This document shows, piece by piece, positions 50,505 through 59,938 of a stretch of 64,000 nt of DNA. How positions within the stretch are numbered: position 1 is the stretch's first letter; each line of letters begins with the position of its first letter. The DNA is taken from assembly GCF_048320135.1 (NCBI RefSeq), contig NZ_CP182947.1, positions 310,001 to 374,000 on the forward strand, read 5' to 3'. The position numbers and the translations under genes were made by a program. This DNA comes from Ideonella_A sakaiensis_A. Its GTDB lineage: Bacteria; Pseudomonadota; Gammaproteobacteria; Burkholderiales; Burkholderiaceae_C. Under the pieces are notes generated by a model that made no database searches, had not been told where the DNA came from, and saw only the letters and a list, made by a program, of their open reading frames with translations.

Positions 50505-52817
50505 ATGGGCAATGACCACCAGCCGTCCGCGACGCCGGACGACCGCTTCCAGATCCTGTTCGAGCAGGCGCCATTCAGTGTGCAGTTGCTGGCGACGGAC
50601 GGCCGCACGCTGCAAGTCAACAGGGCGTGGCAGGAGCTTTGGCAGGTCGAAGGCAATTCGGAGCTGATGCGCTATGTGCTCAGCGAATACAACGTGCTGA
50701 CCGATCCGCAGTTGGCGGCGAAAGGCATCACCGGCTATTTCCAGCGCGCCTTTGCCGGTGAATCGGTCGAAATGCCGGCCATCGTCTACGACCCGGCCGA
50801 AATCGGCAAACCCGGTATTGCCCGCTGGGTCAAGGCGCACGCCCATCCGGTGCGCGATGCCAGCGGTGCGGTGCGCGAAGTGATGCTGATCCACGAGGAC
50901 GTCTCGGCCGAGATGCGCACGCGCAAGGCGCTGGAGGCCAGCGAGCAGCGCCTGAAGCAGCTCGCGAACACGATTCCGCAGATGGCCTGGATGGCGCATC
51001 CTGACGGCAACATCCACTGGTTCAACGAACGCTGGTTTGCCTATACCGGCAGCACGATCGAGCAGATGCAGGACGACGGCTGGAAGGCCGTGCACGATCC
51101 GGCGGTGCTGCCCGAGGTGGTCGAGCGCTGGCAGCAGTCGCTGCACAGCGGAGAGCCGTTCCAGATGACTTTTCCCCTGCGCGGCAGCGATGGCCGTTTC
51201 CGCCCGTTTTTTACATTGGTCGCGCCGCTGAAGGACGAATCGGGCGCGGTCGTGCAGTGGTTCGGCACCAATACCGACGTGTCGGCGCTGCACGAGGCCG
51301 AGCGCAGCCTGCGCCAGACCGAGGAACGGCTGCGGCTGGCGATCCGCGCCGGCAGCATCGGCATCTGGGAATGGGATGTGATCACGAACCGCGTCGAGTG
51401 GACAGACGAGGTCTATCGCCTGCACGGGCTGGAACCCGGCACGTTCGGTGGCCGGGCAGAGGATTTCTCTGCGCTCGTCCATCCCGAAGACCGGGGCGCG
51501 CTGTGGCAGAAGATCGAGGCCGCGTTGGCAGGAGAAGGTGATTTTTCCGCCGAGTTCCGAATCGTGATGCCCGACCAGCGGCTGCAGTGGCTGTCGACCT
51601 GGGCCCAGGTCGCGCGCGACGCGGCCGGCAAGATCACGCACATGGTCGGCGCGACGATCAGCATCGACGCCTACAAGAGGGCCGAGCAGGCACTGCGCGA
51701 CGGCGACCGCCGCAAGGACGAATTCCTCGCGATGCTGGCGCACGAATTGCGCAACCCGTTGGCCGCGATCGGCGCGGCGTCCCAGCTGCTCGAGCTGCGG
51801 GTCGGCAATCAGCAGCAGACGCAGCGCGCCAGCGAGGTCATCCTGCGCCAGGTGCGCCACATGACCGAGCTGGTCGACGACCTGCTCGATGTCTCGCGGG
51901 TGATGCACGGGCTGGTCGAATTCGAACGCCACGATGTCGACCTGCGCACCATCATCGACCACGCGGTCGAGCAGGCGCGCCCGGCGATCGACGCGAAAGC
52001 GCACCAGCTGACGATCCGCATTGCCGACGAGCCGGTGCTGGTGTCCGGCGATGCAACACGCCTGATCCAGGCGGTCGTCAACCTGCTGAACAATGCGGCC
52101 CGTTATACCCAGCGCGGCGGCAGCATCTCGCTCGGCCTGCAGGTCGATGAAACAGGTCAGGTGGAAGTCAGCGTCGACGACAACGGCCCGGGCATCGACG
52201 AACACCTGCTGCCGCACCTGTTCGAACTGTTTGCGCAAGGCAAGCGCGCGGCCGGGCGCGCCGAAGGCGGTCTTGGCATCGGGCTGGTGCTCGTCAAGCG
52301 GATCGCCGAGCTGCACGGCGGCCGTGTCGTCGCGACCAGCCGCGGCACCGGCTCGGGCAGCCGCTTCGTGCTGACGCTGCCGCGGCTCGACGCGACGGCG
52401 CAGGTCTCGCGCGTCGAGCCAGCGGCAGCGGCTGCTGCCGGGCCGGGCGGCGACACGTTGCGCATCCTGCTGGTCGACGACAACCGCGACGCTGCCGACA
52501 TGCTGGCGGTGCTGCTGTCGTCGGCCGGCCACGAGGTCGGCGTTGCCCACGACGGCCGCAGTGCGCTCGATGCCGCCAGTCGCGACGACTGGGAGGTCTG
52601 CGTGCTCGATATCGGCCTGCCCGATATCGATGGCCATGAACTGGCCAGGCTGCTGCGCGATCGCCTGCCGTCGGCGACCTACATTGCGCTGACCGGTTAC
52701 GGGCAACCGGAAGACATCGCCCGCACCCGGGCCGCAGGCTTCAACCACCACCTCGTGAAACCGGTCGAGACGGCGACACTGCTTGCATTGCTGCGGCAAG
52801 CCCGCGCGGCAGGCTAG
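50505..52817 (+). CDS. Soluble hybrid histidine kinase with three PAS domains and a receiver
   Basis: 770 residues with no transmembrane segment, so probably a cytoplasmic sensor. PAS-type domains cover about 12-138, 145-265 and 275-395 (WFNERWFAYTG, IGIWEWDVITNRVEWTDE). The HisKA His413 is in LAMLAHELRNPLAAI, followed by N-box VVNLLNNAARYTQRGG and G-boxes DDNGPGIDEH and GGLGIGLVLVKRIAELHGG. A C-terminal receiver carries LLVDDNRDAADML and phospho-acceptor Asp702 (VCVLDIGLPDIDG). The ligand and output are unknown. It may be independent of the preceding catabolic operon. Confidence 0.92.
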   Translation: MGNDHQPSATPDDRFQILFEQAPFSVQLLATDGRTLQVNRAWQELWQVEGNSELMRYVLSEYNVLTDPQLAAKGITGYFQRAFAGESVEMPAIVYDPAEIGKPGIARWVKAHAHPVRDASGAVREVMLIHEDVSAEMRTRKALEASEQRLKQLANTIPQMAWMAHPDGNIHWFNERWFAYTGSTIEQMQDDGWKAVHDPAVLPEVVERWQQSLHSGEPFQMTFPLRGSDGRFRPFFTLVAPLKDESGAVVQWFGTNTDVSALHEAERSLRQTEERLRLAIRAGSIGIWEWDVITNRVEWTDEVYRLHGLEPGTFGGRAEDFSALVHPEDRGALWQKIEAALAGEGDFSAEFRIVMPDQRLQWLSTWAQVARDAAGKITHMVGATISIDAYKRAEQALRDGDRRKDEFLAMLAHELRNPLAAIGAASQLLELRVGNQQQTQRASEVILRQVRHMTELVDDLLDVSRVMHGLVEFERHDVDLRTIIDHAVEQARPAIDAKAHQLTIRIADEPVLVSGDATRLIQAVVNLLNNAARYTQRGGSISLGLQVDETGQVEVSVDDNGPGIDEHLLPHLFELFAQGKRAAGRAEGGLGIGLVLVKRIAELHGGRVVATSRGTGSGSRFVLTLPRLDATAQVSRVEPAAAAAAGPGGDTLRILLVDDNRDAADMLAVLLSSAGHEVGVAHDGRSALDAASRDDWEVCVLDIGLPDIDGHELARLLRDRLPSATYIALTGYGQPEDIARTRAAGFNHHLVKPVETATLLALLRQARAAG

Positions 52818-52843
52818 CCCGACGCGCCCGCTGCGATCGTCAC

Positions 52844-53242
52844 GTGCCCATCGACTATTCGACCGTCAAGATCGTCCATCAGACCGCGGTGGCCTTGTCG
52901 CTGAGCGGCTTTTTCTTCCGTGGCTGGGCTGCGCTGAGGGGTGCGCACGGGGTTGCTGGTCGCGCCGCGAAGACGCTGCCACATGTCGTCGACACGGTGT
53001 TGCTGCTTTCTGCGCTCTGGCTGGCCTGGTCGCTGCGGGCGACCCCGGGCAATGCGCCGTGGCTGACCGCGAAGGTCATCGGCCTGTTCGTGTATGTCGG
53101 CCTCGGCGTGATCGCACTGCGCCCGACTCGGCCGCTTGCGGTTCGTGCGGCCGCCTGGTTCGCCGCACTGGTCACTGCCGGCTGGATCGTCTCGGTCGCA
53201 TTGACCAAGAACCCGCTCGGCTTCCTTGCCGCCCTGGCGTGA
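52844..53242 (+). CDS. SirB2-like small membrane protein
   Basis: 132 residues, GTG start at 52844, 26 bases after the hybrid kinase. Four hydrophobic segments (about 12-28, 45-63, 74-92 and 103-122) and the start DYSTVKIVHQTAVALSLSGFFFRG match the SirB/SirB2-type inner-membrane family. The biochemical role is unknown. Confidence 0.75.
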   Translation: MPIDYSTVKIVHQTAVALSLSGFFFRGWAALRGAHGVAGRAAKTLPHVVDTVLLLSALWLAWSLRATPGNAPWLTAKVIGLFVYVGLGVIALRPTRPLAVRAAAWFAALVTAGWIVSVALTKNPLGFLAALA

Positions 53243-53391
53243 TCGACCAGTTGGCCAGCTTGTTGCCGCTGCCGCCGAACAGCGAGACCTCGACTCCCCT
53301 ATTGGCACCAGATCGCCCTTGACCGTCGTGCGCAGCGACACCGGCTCGTTCGCTGCCGCTCGCTTGTGCCCTTTGCGGCTGTCGATCTGGT

Positions 53392-53763
53392 TCAGCCTTC
53401 CGGGCGGAGCCACAACCACGCAGCGACACACGACATCAGCAGCGGCACGCCAATCTTGAGTGCCAGCGGCACTGCCGACAAGACAAGCACGACGCTGCTG
53501 AACAACATCGTCGCGCTGGCCGCCCACTTGGCGCTGCGCGGAACCGCGCGGTGGTCGCACCAGCGGCGGATGGACGTTCCCCAGCGGGGATGTTCGACCA
53601 GCCAACGTTCGAGTTGTGGCCAGCCCTTGCTGCCCGCCCAGGCGGCGACCAGCAGAAACGGTGTCGTCGGCAGCACCGGCAGAAAAGCCCCGGCGATGCC
53701 GAGCACCACGCAGCACAAGGCCAGCGAGCGCCAGAAAATCAGGATCGCATACCGGGTCAGCAT
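53392..53763 (-). CDS. YbaN-like (DUF454) small inner-membrane protein
   Basis: 123 residues from the ATG at 53763. Hydrophobic N-terminal hairpin LGIAGAFLPVLPTTPFLLVAAW, a central WGTSIRRWCDHRAVPRSAKW segment and two C-terminal membrane helices match the DUF454 family. Function unknown. The ribosome site is weak, and a start about 20 codons upstream cannot be excluded. The flanks (53243-53391 and 53764-54029) show no recognisable element. Confidence 0.75.
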   Translation of the reverse strand: MLTRYAILIFWRSLALCCVVLGIAGAFLPVLPTTPFLLVAAWAGSKGWPQLERWLVEHPRWGTSIRRWCDHRAVPRSAKWAASATMLFSSVVLVLSAVPLALKIGVPLLMSCVAAWLWLRPEG

Positions 53764-54029
53764 GACGAGTCGGTCCCGGCCGATGCCGACCTGTATCGGC
53801 GAGGTGCTGAAGGCTGAGGGCATGCCATACGCCATTCTGCGGCAACAGGTGCGGTGCTCGGCCGTTGGTGGCATGGGCAGCCGACAGATGGTTGTGGCCG
53901 GTGCCCGAAGACCGGCTCCAGACCGACGCGGCGCCCGCCGTGGCCAGGGCGTCGCGCCGCACCGCTGCGGCAGCTTGCGCCGTCGGGCACGCGCCTTGCA
54001 GGTCTGCGGGCTCGAAAGCCAGTGAACCG

Positions 54030-54779
54030 ATGCGCCACGACAGCCCGAAAGAACCAAACCCTGCCGGCCAGGCCGGACCGCCGATCCTGCTGCGCGAGCT
54101 TGCCGCCCGCCTCGATGCGCAGCACGAGGATGAGCGGGCGCGCCTCGCCCGCGATATTCACGAACAGCTGGGATCGCTGCTGGTGGCGACGAAGCTGGAG
54201 ATCGACTGGCTCACCGACCGCCTGGCCGAGCGCAGCGAACTGCAGGTGAAAGCCCGGCAGATCGGGCAGCGGCTCGATGCCGCGGTCGAGCAGGTCGGCC
54301 GCATCACGACCGAGTTGCGACCAAGCATCCTCGATCACCAGGGGCTGTGGGCCGCACTCGAATGGCGGGCCGAGGAGACGCTGGAATCGCGCAGGCTGCG
54401 CGGCGACGTCAAGCTGCACGTCTGCCACGGCGTCGAATTGCCGACCGGCACTGTCGGCGAGCGCTGGTCGACCGCGGTGTTCAGGATCTTCCAGCAGTTG
54501 ATCGCGGAGATCGTGCACCAGAAAGGTGTCACGACGCTGCGCGTCCGGCTTTATGTCGACGGTCCGCCGCAGCCTGTGCTGCACCTGGAGGTCGGCGGCG
54601 ACGCTGCAGCCGATGCCGACGGCGACGATGTCGCCGACACCCTGGTTGCCGCGCGCGAGCGGGCGCACCGTTTTGGCGGCACGCTGAAGCGCGTCGGGTC
54701 GGCAGGCGCGAGCTTGCTGCTGACGATGCCGCTGCCGGACGCCAGCGATTCTGCGATGCCGGTCGAAGGCGCCCGATGA
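54030..54779 (+). CDS. NarL-type sensor kinase-like protein with degenerate ATPase domain
   Basis: 249 residues, soluble. The HisKA_3 dimerisation box ERARLARDIHEQLGS with His44 is intact, and TTELRPSILDHQGLWAALEW follows as in NarL-type kinases. The ATP-binding part is not normal: in FRIFQQLIAEIVHQKG (151-166) the canonical N-box Asn is Glu160, there is no recognisable Asp-x-Gly G1 box, and the usual GLxGMRER becomes TLVAARER. It may not bind ATP. Start ATG 54030 is the first plausible one. It overlaps the response regulator by 4 bases. Confidence 0.8.
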   Translation: MRHDSPKEPNPAGQAGPPILLRELAARLDAQHEDERARLARDIHEQLGSLLVATKLEIDWLTDRLAERSELQVKARQIGQRLDAAVEQVGRITTELRPSILDHQGLWAALEWRAEETLESRRLRGDVKLHVCHGVELPTGTVGERWSTAVFRIFQQLIAEIVHQKGVTTLRVRLYVDGPPQPVLHLEVGGDAAADADGDDVADTLVAARERAHRFGGTLKRVGSAGASLLLTMPLPDASDSAMPVEGAR

Positions 54780-55441
54780 CGATCCGGGTTCTGCTCTGCG
54801 ATGACCATGCGCTGGTCCGCGAGGCGATCCGGCAGGTGCTTGCCGACGCCGACGACATCCTGCTTGCGGCCGAGGCCGACAGCGGCGAGGCGGCGGTTCG
54901 CACCGTGCGCGCGCTGGCCGGCGATGGTGCGGCGATCGACGTCGTGCTGATGGACATCACGATGCCGCACCGCGACGGCCTCGATGCGCTGCGCCAGATG
55001 AGAGTCGAATACCCGCGCATGCCGGTGCTGATGCTCAGCAGCTATCCCGACAAGCAATATGCCGTGCGCAGCATGAAGCTCGGCGCCGCCGGTTATCTGA
55101 ACAAGAGCGCCGACAGTCGGCAGATGACCGGCGCGATCCGAAAGGTCGTCTGCGGCGGCCTGTTCATCACGCCGTCGGTGGCAGGGCAACTCGCCGGCGC
55201 GATTGGCGATGGCCGCGCGCTCGACAACCGGGCGCCGGTGCACGAACAGTTGTCGCACCGCGAATACAAGGTCTTCCGGCTGATCTGCGCCGGCCGCAGC
55301 ATCGCCGAGATTGCCGACGAGCTGGTGTTGTCGCAGCAGGCAGTCGCCAGCTACCGGGCCCGCGTGCTCGACAAGACCGGCGCGCGCAACGATGTCGAGC
55401 TGGGGCTGTATGCAGCGCGGGCCGAGATGCGGCCCAGCTGA
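54776..55441 (+). CDS. NarL/LuxR-family response regulator
   Basis: 221 residues. Receiver domain 1-125 with acidic pair Asp9/Asp10, phospho-acceptor Asp60 (VVLMDITMPHRDG) and the conserved LSSYP and LNKSA segments. A C-terminal LuxR-type helix-turn-helix (LSHREYKVFRLICAGRSIAEIADELVLSQQAVASY) covers about 158-210. It is translationally coupled (ATGA) to the unusual kinase-like gene upstream. The targets are unknown. Confidence 0.93.
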   Translation: MTIRVLLCDDHALVREAIRQVLADADDILLAAEADSGEAAVRTVRALAGDGAAIDVVLMDITMPHRDGLDALRQMRVEYPRMPVLMLSSYPDKQYAVRSMKLGAAGYLNKSADSRQMTGAIRKVVCGGLFITPSVAGQLAGAIGDGRALDNRAPVHEQLSHREYKVFRLICAGRSIAEIADELVLSQQAVASYRARVLDKTGARNDVELGLYAARAEMRPS

Positions 55442-55479
55442 GCATGTCGCATCGCCCCGGGGTGCACGGCCGATCCCGA

Positions 55480-56415
55480 CTAGCCGGCCGCCCCTGTCCT
55501 GCCGGAATCTCGCGCCGCCCCGGCCTCCTGCCGGGCGCGTGCGAGCATGAAGTCGATGAAGGTCGAGGCGGCGCGTGTGTGGTGGCGGTTCGGCATGTAC
55601 AGCATGTACATGCCGGTACCGAAGATGCTGAGCCGCCACTGGTGCAGTGCGGTCACGACGTCACCGCGTTCGACGTCTTCCTGCACCACGTAATCGGGCA
55701 GCATGCCGACGCCCAGTCCGCCGAGCACCGCCTGCCGCAGGAAAAGGTAGTTTTCTGAAATCAGCGTCGGCTGGACGATCACCTCGTGCCGCTCCGATCC
55801 CAGGTAGGCGGTCACGCGCAGCTGCCGGCTGACCACGGCCGACGCGACCAGCGGCACCGTGCGAAGCGCCTGCAGGTCGGCCGGCATGCCGTTCGCGTCG
55901 GCAAAGTCGCGGGATGCGCAGACGACGTAATTCATCGTGCCCATCTCTCGCGCAACCAGGTTCTGCGGTGGCTCCGAGATCACCCGCACCGCGATGTCGA
56001 CCTCGTCGCGGATCAGATCCTCGACCCGGTTCTCGAACACCACATCGAGCACGATGCCGGGATAGTCGCGCTTGAAATCGATCAGCCAACTCGACATCAC
56101 GAGCTGGCCATAACCGCTCGGCACGCTGAGCCGGACCCGGCCTTGCAGCGTCTGGCCAAGCGTCGCGATCGCTTCGCGCGCTGCCAGCCATTCGTTGCGG
56201 ATCCGCTTGCCGTGTTCATACAGCTGAAGGCCGGCCTCAGTCGCTTCGGCGCGCCGCGTCGTCCGCCTGACCAGTTGCTGGCCGAGCGAGCGCTCGAGCT
56301 GGTTCAGGTGGTAGCTGACATTGGCGCGCGTCATCTTCAGACGCCGCGCAGCTTCGCTCAGATTGCCCGCATCGAGGATTTCGACCAGCAGCGTCAGTGA
56401 ATTGATATCCATCAC
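55480..56415 (-). CDS. LysR-family transcriptional regulator
   Basis: 311 residues. The N-terminal winged helix-turn-helix (about 4-62) contains LTLLVEILDAGNLSEAARRLKMTRANVSYHLNQLERSLG. The periplasmic-binding-like effector domain follows. It is divergent from the beta-oxidation operon beginning at 56540, the classical LysR arrangement, and is the likely regulator of that operon, perhaps with a CoA thioester or dicarboxylate as inducer. Confidence 0.9.
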   Translation of the reverse strand: MMDINSLTLLVEILDAGNLSEAARRLKMTRANVSYHLNQLERSLGQQLVRRTTRRAEATEAGLQLYEHGKRIRNEWLAAREAIATLGQTLQGRVRLSVPSGYGQLVMSSWLIDFKRDYPGIVLDVVFENRVEDLIRDEVDIAVRVISEPPQNLVAREMGTMNYVVCASRDFADANGMPADLQALRTVPLVASAVVSRQLRVTAYLGSERHEVIVQPTLISENYLFLRQAVLGGLGVGMLPDYVVQEDVERGDVVTALHQWRLSIFGTGMYMLYMPNRHHTRAASTFIDFMLARARQEAGAARDSGRTGAAG

Positions 56416-56439
56416 GTCACCCGTAAAAACCCGGATCTA

Positions 56440-56508
56440 TGTCAAACATTCTTTGACACTATGTCAATCATCAAAGGAATTGTCAAAACGGCTAGCACGG
56501 ACAACAAT
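56440..56508 (+). promoter_or_regulatory. LysR-operon control region: inverted repeat, TGTCAA repeats and promoter
   Basis: A perfect TGTCAAA-cattc-TTTGACA repeat lies at 56440-56458. Further TGTCAA copies start at 56462 and 56481. A promoter TTGTCA (56480-56485), 17 bases, AACAAT (56503-56508) reads toward the beta-oxidation operon. The third repeat overlaps the -35 box, which fits activator or repressor binding there. Confidence 0.6.
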
Positions 56509-56539
56509 GACCCATCGACGAAACATCAATGGAGATTGC

Positions 56540-58660
56540 ATGGCCCAGGACACCGATTTCGCACCCGTCAGCTCGCGCCTGCTCGGCAAGGTACTGCTCG
56601 TCAGCATCGACAACCCGCCGGTCAACGCACTCGGCGTCGACGTGCGCCGTGGTCTGGTCGATGCGATCGCTGCGGCGCAGGTCGATCCGGCTGTCGGCGC
56701 GGTGCTGATCGTCGGTGCCGGCCGCAATTTCATTGCCGGTGCTGACATCCGCGAATTCGGCAAGCCGCCGCTGCAACCGGTGCTGCCAGACGTCTGCAAC
56801 CGCATCGAGGCGAGCGACAAGCCGGTGATCGCTGCGCTGCACGGCGCCGCACTTGGCGGCGGTCTCGAAGTCGCGCTGGCCGCGCACTATCGGCTGGCGA
56901 TGAACGGCGTCAAGCTCGGCCTGCCCGAAGTTCAGCTCGGCCTGTTGCCCGGCGCCGGCGGCACGCAGCGCACGCCGCGCCTGATCGGCGCCGCGGCTGC
57001 ACTCGAGATGATGCTGAGCGGACGCCAGATCGGCGCGAAGGAAGCGCTGTCGCTCGGCCTGGTCGACCGGATCGGCCGCAGCGACGACATCCTCGCCGAA
57101 GGCCTGGCCTATGCGCAGGAACTGCTCGCCGCCGGCGCACCGGTGCGCCGCACCCGCGATGCGAAGGGCTTGGCCGATGTCAAAACGAGTCGCGCCGCGA
57201 TCGACACAGCGCGCCCCGACGTCGCCGCGAAGAGCCGCGGCCTGTTTTCACCGGGCAAGATCGTCGAAGCGGTCGAGGCTGCGCTCGACCAGGCGTTCGA
57301 CGAGGGCCTGCGCATCGAGCGCGCGGCCTTCCTGCAATGCATCGACAGCCCGCAACGCGCCGGGCTGATCCACGCCTTCTTCGCCGAACGCGAAGTCGTG
57401 AAGGTTCCGGAAGCGAAGGCGGCGCAGCCGCGTCCGCTGGCCTCGGCCGGCGTGATCGGTGGCGGCACGATGGGCGCCGGCATCGCGATCGCGATGCTCG
57501 ATGCGGGCATGACGGTGACGATGGTCGAGCGCGACGAAGAGAGCCTGGCCCGCGGCCGTGCCAACGTCGAGAAGGTCTACGACAGCCTGGTGACAAAAGG
57601 CCGCTTGAGCGCCGAAGCGAAAGACAAGGTGATGGCGCGTTTCAACGGCGCCGTCGGCTACGACACGCTCGGCAGCGTCGACATCGTCATCGAGGCGGTG
57701 TTCGAGGACATGGCGGTGAAGAAGGCGGTCTTCGCCGAACTCGACCGTGTCTGCAAACCCGGCGCGGTACTGGCCACCAACACCTCGTACCTCGACATCG
57801 ACGAGATCGCTGCCAGCATCTCGCGGCCGCAGGATGTGGTCGGCCTGCACTTCTTCTCGCCGGCCCACATCATGAAGCTGCTCGAGATCGTCGTGCCGAA
57901 GCAGGTGGCGGCCGATGTGGTCGCGACCGGCTTCGAGCTGGCGAAGAAGCTGCGCAAGGTCGCGGTGCGCGCCGGCGTCTGCGACGGCTTCATCGGCAAC
58001 CGCATCCTGGCGGTCTATCGCCAGGCGGCCGACCACATGATGGAGGACGGCGCTTCGCCGTACCAGATCGACGAGGCGCTGCGCGAATTCGGTTATCCGA
58101 TGGGGCCGTTCCAGGTCGCCGACCTGGCCGGCGGCGACATCGGCTGGGCCACCCGCAAGCGCCGTGCGCCGACCCGCGATCCGCGCGCCCGCTACGTCGA
58201 AATCGCCGACCGGATCTGCGAACGCGGCTGGTTCGGCCAGAAGACCGGTCGCGGCTACTACGTCTATCCCAAGGGTCCGCGCAGCGGCGCACCCGATCCC
58301 GAGGTGCTTGCGATCGTCGATGCGGAGCGCCAGCGCGCAGGCATCACGCCGCGCAGCTTCGACAACGACGAGATCGTGCGCAGGTATCTTGCCGCGATGA
58401 TCAATGAAGGTGCGAACGTCGTGCACGAGGGCATCGCATTGCGGCCGCTCGACGTCGACGTGACCTTCATCGCCGGATACGGTTTCCCGCGCCATCGCGG
58501 CGGCCCGATGAAATATGCCGACATGGTCGGCCTGCCCAAGGTGCTGGCCGATATCCGCGAGTTTGCGAAGCAGGACCCGATCTTCTGGCAGCCGTCGCCG
58601 CTGCTGGTCGAGCTCGTCGAACGTGGCCAGGATTTCGACAGCCTGAACAAGGCCGCCTGA
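56540..58660 (+). CDS. Bifunctional enoyl-CoA hydratase / 3-hydroxyacyl-CoA dehydrogenase
   Basis: 706 residues from the ATG at 56540, with GGAG 5 bases upstream. The N-terminal crotonase domain (about 1-200) has the oxyanion and catalytic stretches RNFIAGADIREFG, ALGGGLEVALAAHYR and GLPEVQLGLLPGAGGTQ. The NAD-binding dehydrogenase (about 300-690) shows GVIGGGTMGAGIAIAML and HFFSPAHIMKLLEIV. The enzyme hydrates trans-2-enoyl-CoA and oxidises the 3-hydroxy product. The layout matches the peroxisomal/PimF-type multifunctional enzyme rather than FadB of the FadBA complex. It is the first gene of the operon. Confidence 0.92.
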   Translation: MAQDTDFAPVSSRLLGKVLLVSIDNPPVNALGVDVRRGLVDAIAAAQVDPAVGAVLIVGAGRNFIAGADIREFGKPPLQPVLPDVCNRIEASDKPVIAALHGAALGGGLEVALAAHYRLAMNGVKLGLPEVQLGLLPGAGGTQRTPRLIGAAAALEMMLSGRQIGAKEALSLGLVDRIGRSDDILAEGLAYAQELLAAGAPVRRTRDAKGLADVKTSRAAIDTARPDVAAKSRGLFSPGKIVEAVEAALDQAFDEGLRIERAAFLQCIDSPQRAGLIHAFFAEREVVKVPEAKAAQPRPLASAGVIGGGTMGAGIAIAMLDAGMTVTMVERDEESLARGRANVEKVYDSLVTKGRLSAEAKDKVMARFNGAVGYDTLGSVDIVIEAVFEDMAVKKAVFAELDRVCKPGAVLATNTSYLDIDEIAASISRPQDVVGLHFFSPAHIMKLLEIVVPKQVAADVVATGFELAKKLRKVAVRAGVCDGFIGNRILAVYRQAADHMMEDGASPYQIDEALREFGYPMGPFQVADLAGGDIGWATRKRRAPTRDPRARYVEIADRICERGWFGQKTGRGYYVYPKGPRSGAPDPEVLAIVDAERQRAGITPRSFDNDEIVRRYLAAMINEGANVVHEGIALRPLDVDVTFIAGYGFPRHRGGPMKYADMVGLPKVLADIREFAKQDPIFWQPSPLLVELVERGQDFDSLNKAA

Positions 58661-58736
58661 ACAAGGCCATCCCTTTCCTCGGCGCCCGCCCAGACAGGCG
58701 GGTCGCCGGACCTCACTTTCAACCAGGAGATTCGCG

Positions 58737-59927
58737 ATGCGCGAAGCCGTGATCGTCTCGACCGCCCGTACCCCGCTGACCAAGGCGCACCGTGGCGAAT
58801 TCAACATCACCCCGGGCCCGACGCTGGCCGCGTTTGCGGTGAAAGCCGCGGTTGAGCGTTCGGGCATCGACCCGGCACTGATCGAGGATGCGATCCTCGG
58901 CTGCGGTTATCCGGAAGGCACGACCGGCCGCAACGTCGCCCGCCAGGCGATCGTCCGCGCCGGGCTGCCGATCAGCATCGCCGGCACGACGGTGAACCGC
59001 TTCTGCGCCTCCGGCCTGCAGGCGATCGCGATCGCCGCCGGGCGCATCGTCGTCGACGGCGCGCCGGCGATGATTGCCGGTGGTGTCGAAAGCATCTCGC
59101 AGATCCGTGGCCGCAGCGCCGCCGACGGTGGCGACATCACGCTCGACCCGTGGATCGTCGAACACAAGCCCGAGCTGTATCTGTCGATGATCGAGACCGC
59201 CGACATCGTCGCCTCGCGCTACGGCATCAGCCGAGAAGCGCAGGACCGCTTCTCGGCCGAAAGCCAGCGCAAGACCGAGGCCGCGCAGGAAGCAGGACGC
59301 TACCGCGACGAGATCGTCTCGGTGACGACGACGATGGCGGTGACCGACAAGGAAACCAAGGCAGTGACGACGCGCAGCGCAACGGTCGACGTCGACACCT
59401 GCAACCGCCGCGGCACGACCTACGAGGCGCTGGCCAAGCTGCAGCCGGTCAACGGAGCCGACAAGTACGTCACCGCCGGCAATGCCTCGCAGCTGTCCGA
59501 CGGCGCATCGGCCTGCGTGATGGTCGAGGCGGCCGAGGCCGAACGGCTCGGACTGAAACCTCTCGGCGCCTTCCGCGGCATGGCGGTCGCCGGCTGCGAG
59601 CCCGACGAAATGGGCATCGGTCCGGTCTTCGCGGTGCCGAAGCTGCTGGCCCGACATGGCCTGAAGGTCGACGACATCGGTCTGTGGGAGCTGAACGAGG
59701 CCTTTGCATCACAGGCCATCTACTGCCAGCAGCGCCTGGGCATTCCGGATGAGCGGCTCAACGTCAACGGCGGAGCGATCTCGATCGGCCATCCGTTCGG
59801 CATGACCGGTTCGCGGCTGGCCGGCCATGTGCTGATCGAAGGGCGCCGCCGCGGCGCGAAATATGCCGTCGTGACGATGTGCATTGCCGGTGGCATGGGC
59901 GCTGCCGGCCTGTTCGAGATCTATTGA
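58737..59927 (+). CDS. Acetyl-CoA acyltransferase (thiolase)
   Basis: 396 residues with ribosome site AGGAG. The acylated nucleophile is Cys90 (VNRFCASGLQA). His352 (GHPFGMTGS) and Cys382 (MCIAGGMGAAG) complete the active site. It cleaves 3-ketoacyl-CoA to acetyl-CoA and a shortened acyl-CoA. The length and the neighbours suggest a degradative thiolase acting with the preceding bifunctional enzyme; in the pim operon the equivalent is PimB. Confidence 0.93.
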   Translation: MREAVIVSTARTPLTKAHRGEFNITPGPTLAAFAVKAAVERSGIDPALIEDAILGCGYPEGTTGRNVARQAIVRAGLPISIAGTTVNRFCASGLQAIAIAAGRIVVDGAPAMIAGGVESISQIRGRSAADGGDITLDPWIVEHKPELYLSMIETADIVASRYGISREAQDRFSAESQRKTEAAQEAGRYRDEIVSVTTTMAVTDKETKAVTTRSATVDVDTCNRRGTTYEALAKLQPVNGADKYVTAGNASQLSDGASACVMVEAAEAERLGLKPLGAFRGMAVAGCEPDEMGIGPVFAVPKLLARHGLKVDDIGLWELNEAFASQAIYCQQRLGIPDERLNVNGGAISIGHPFGMTGSRLAGHVLIEGRRRGAKYAVVTMCIAGGMGAAGLFEIY

Positions 59928-59938
59928 GGAGCCGCAGC

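Noticed and set aside
49278..52799. Minus-strand 1173-codon frame opposite the isomerase and hybrid kinase genes
   Set aside because: Arg/Gln/Asp-rich shadow translation. The plus strand carries recognisable kinase, PAS, receiver and isomerase domains.
53243..53391. Possible gene remnant between the SirB2-like and YbaN-like genes
   Set aside because: Short minus-strand open stretches exist but none resembles a family or has a start context.
56321..56539. Upstream extension of the hydratase/dehydrogenase frame
   Set aside because: It runs over the LysR start and the promoter region. The ATG at 56540 has a GGAG site and the family N-terminus.
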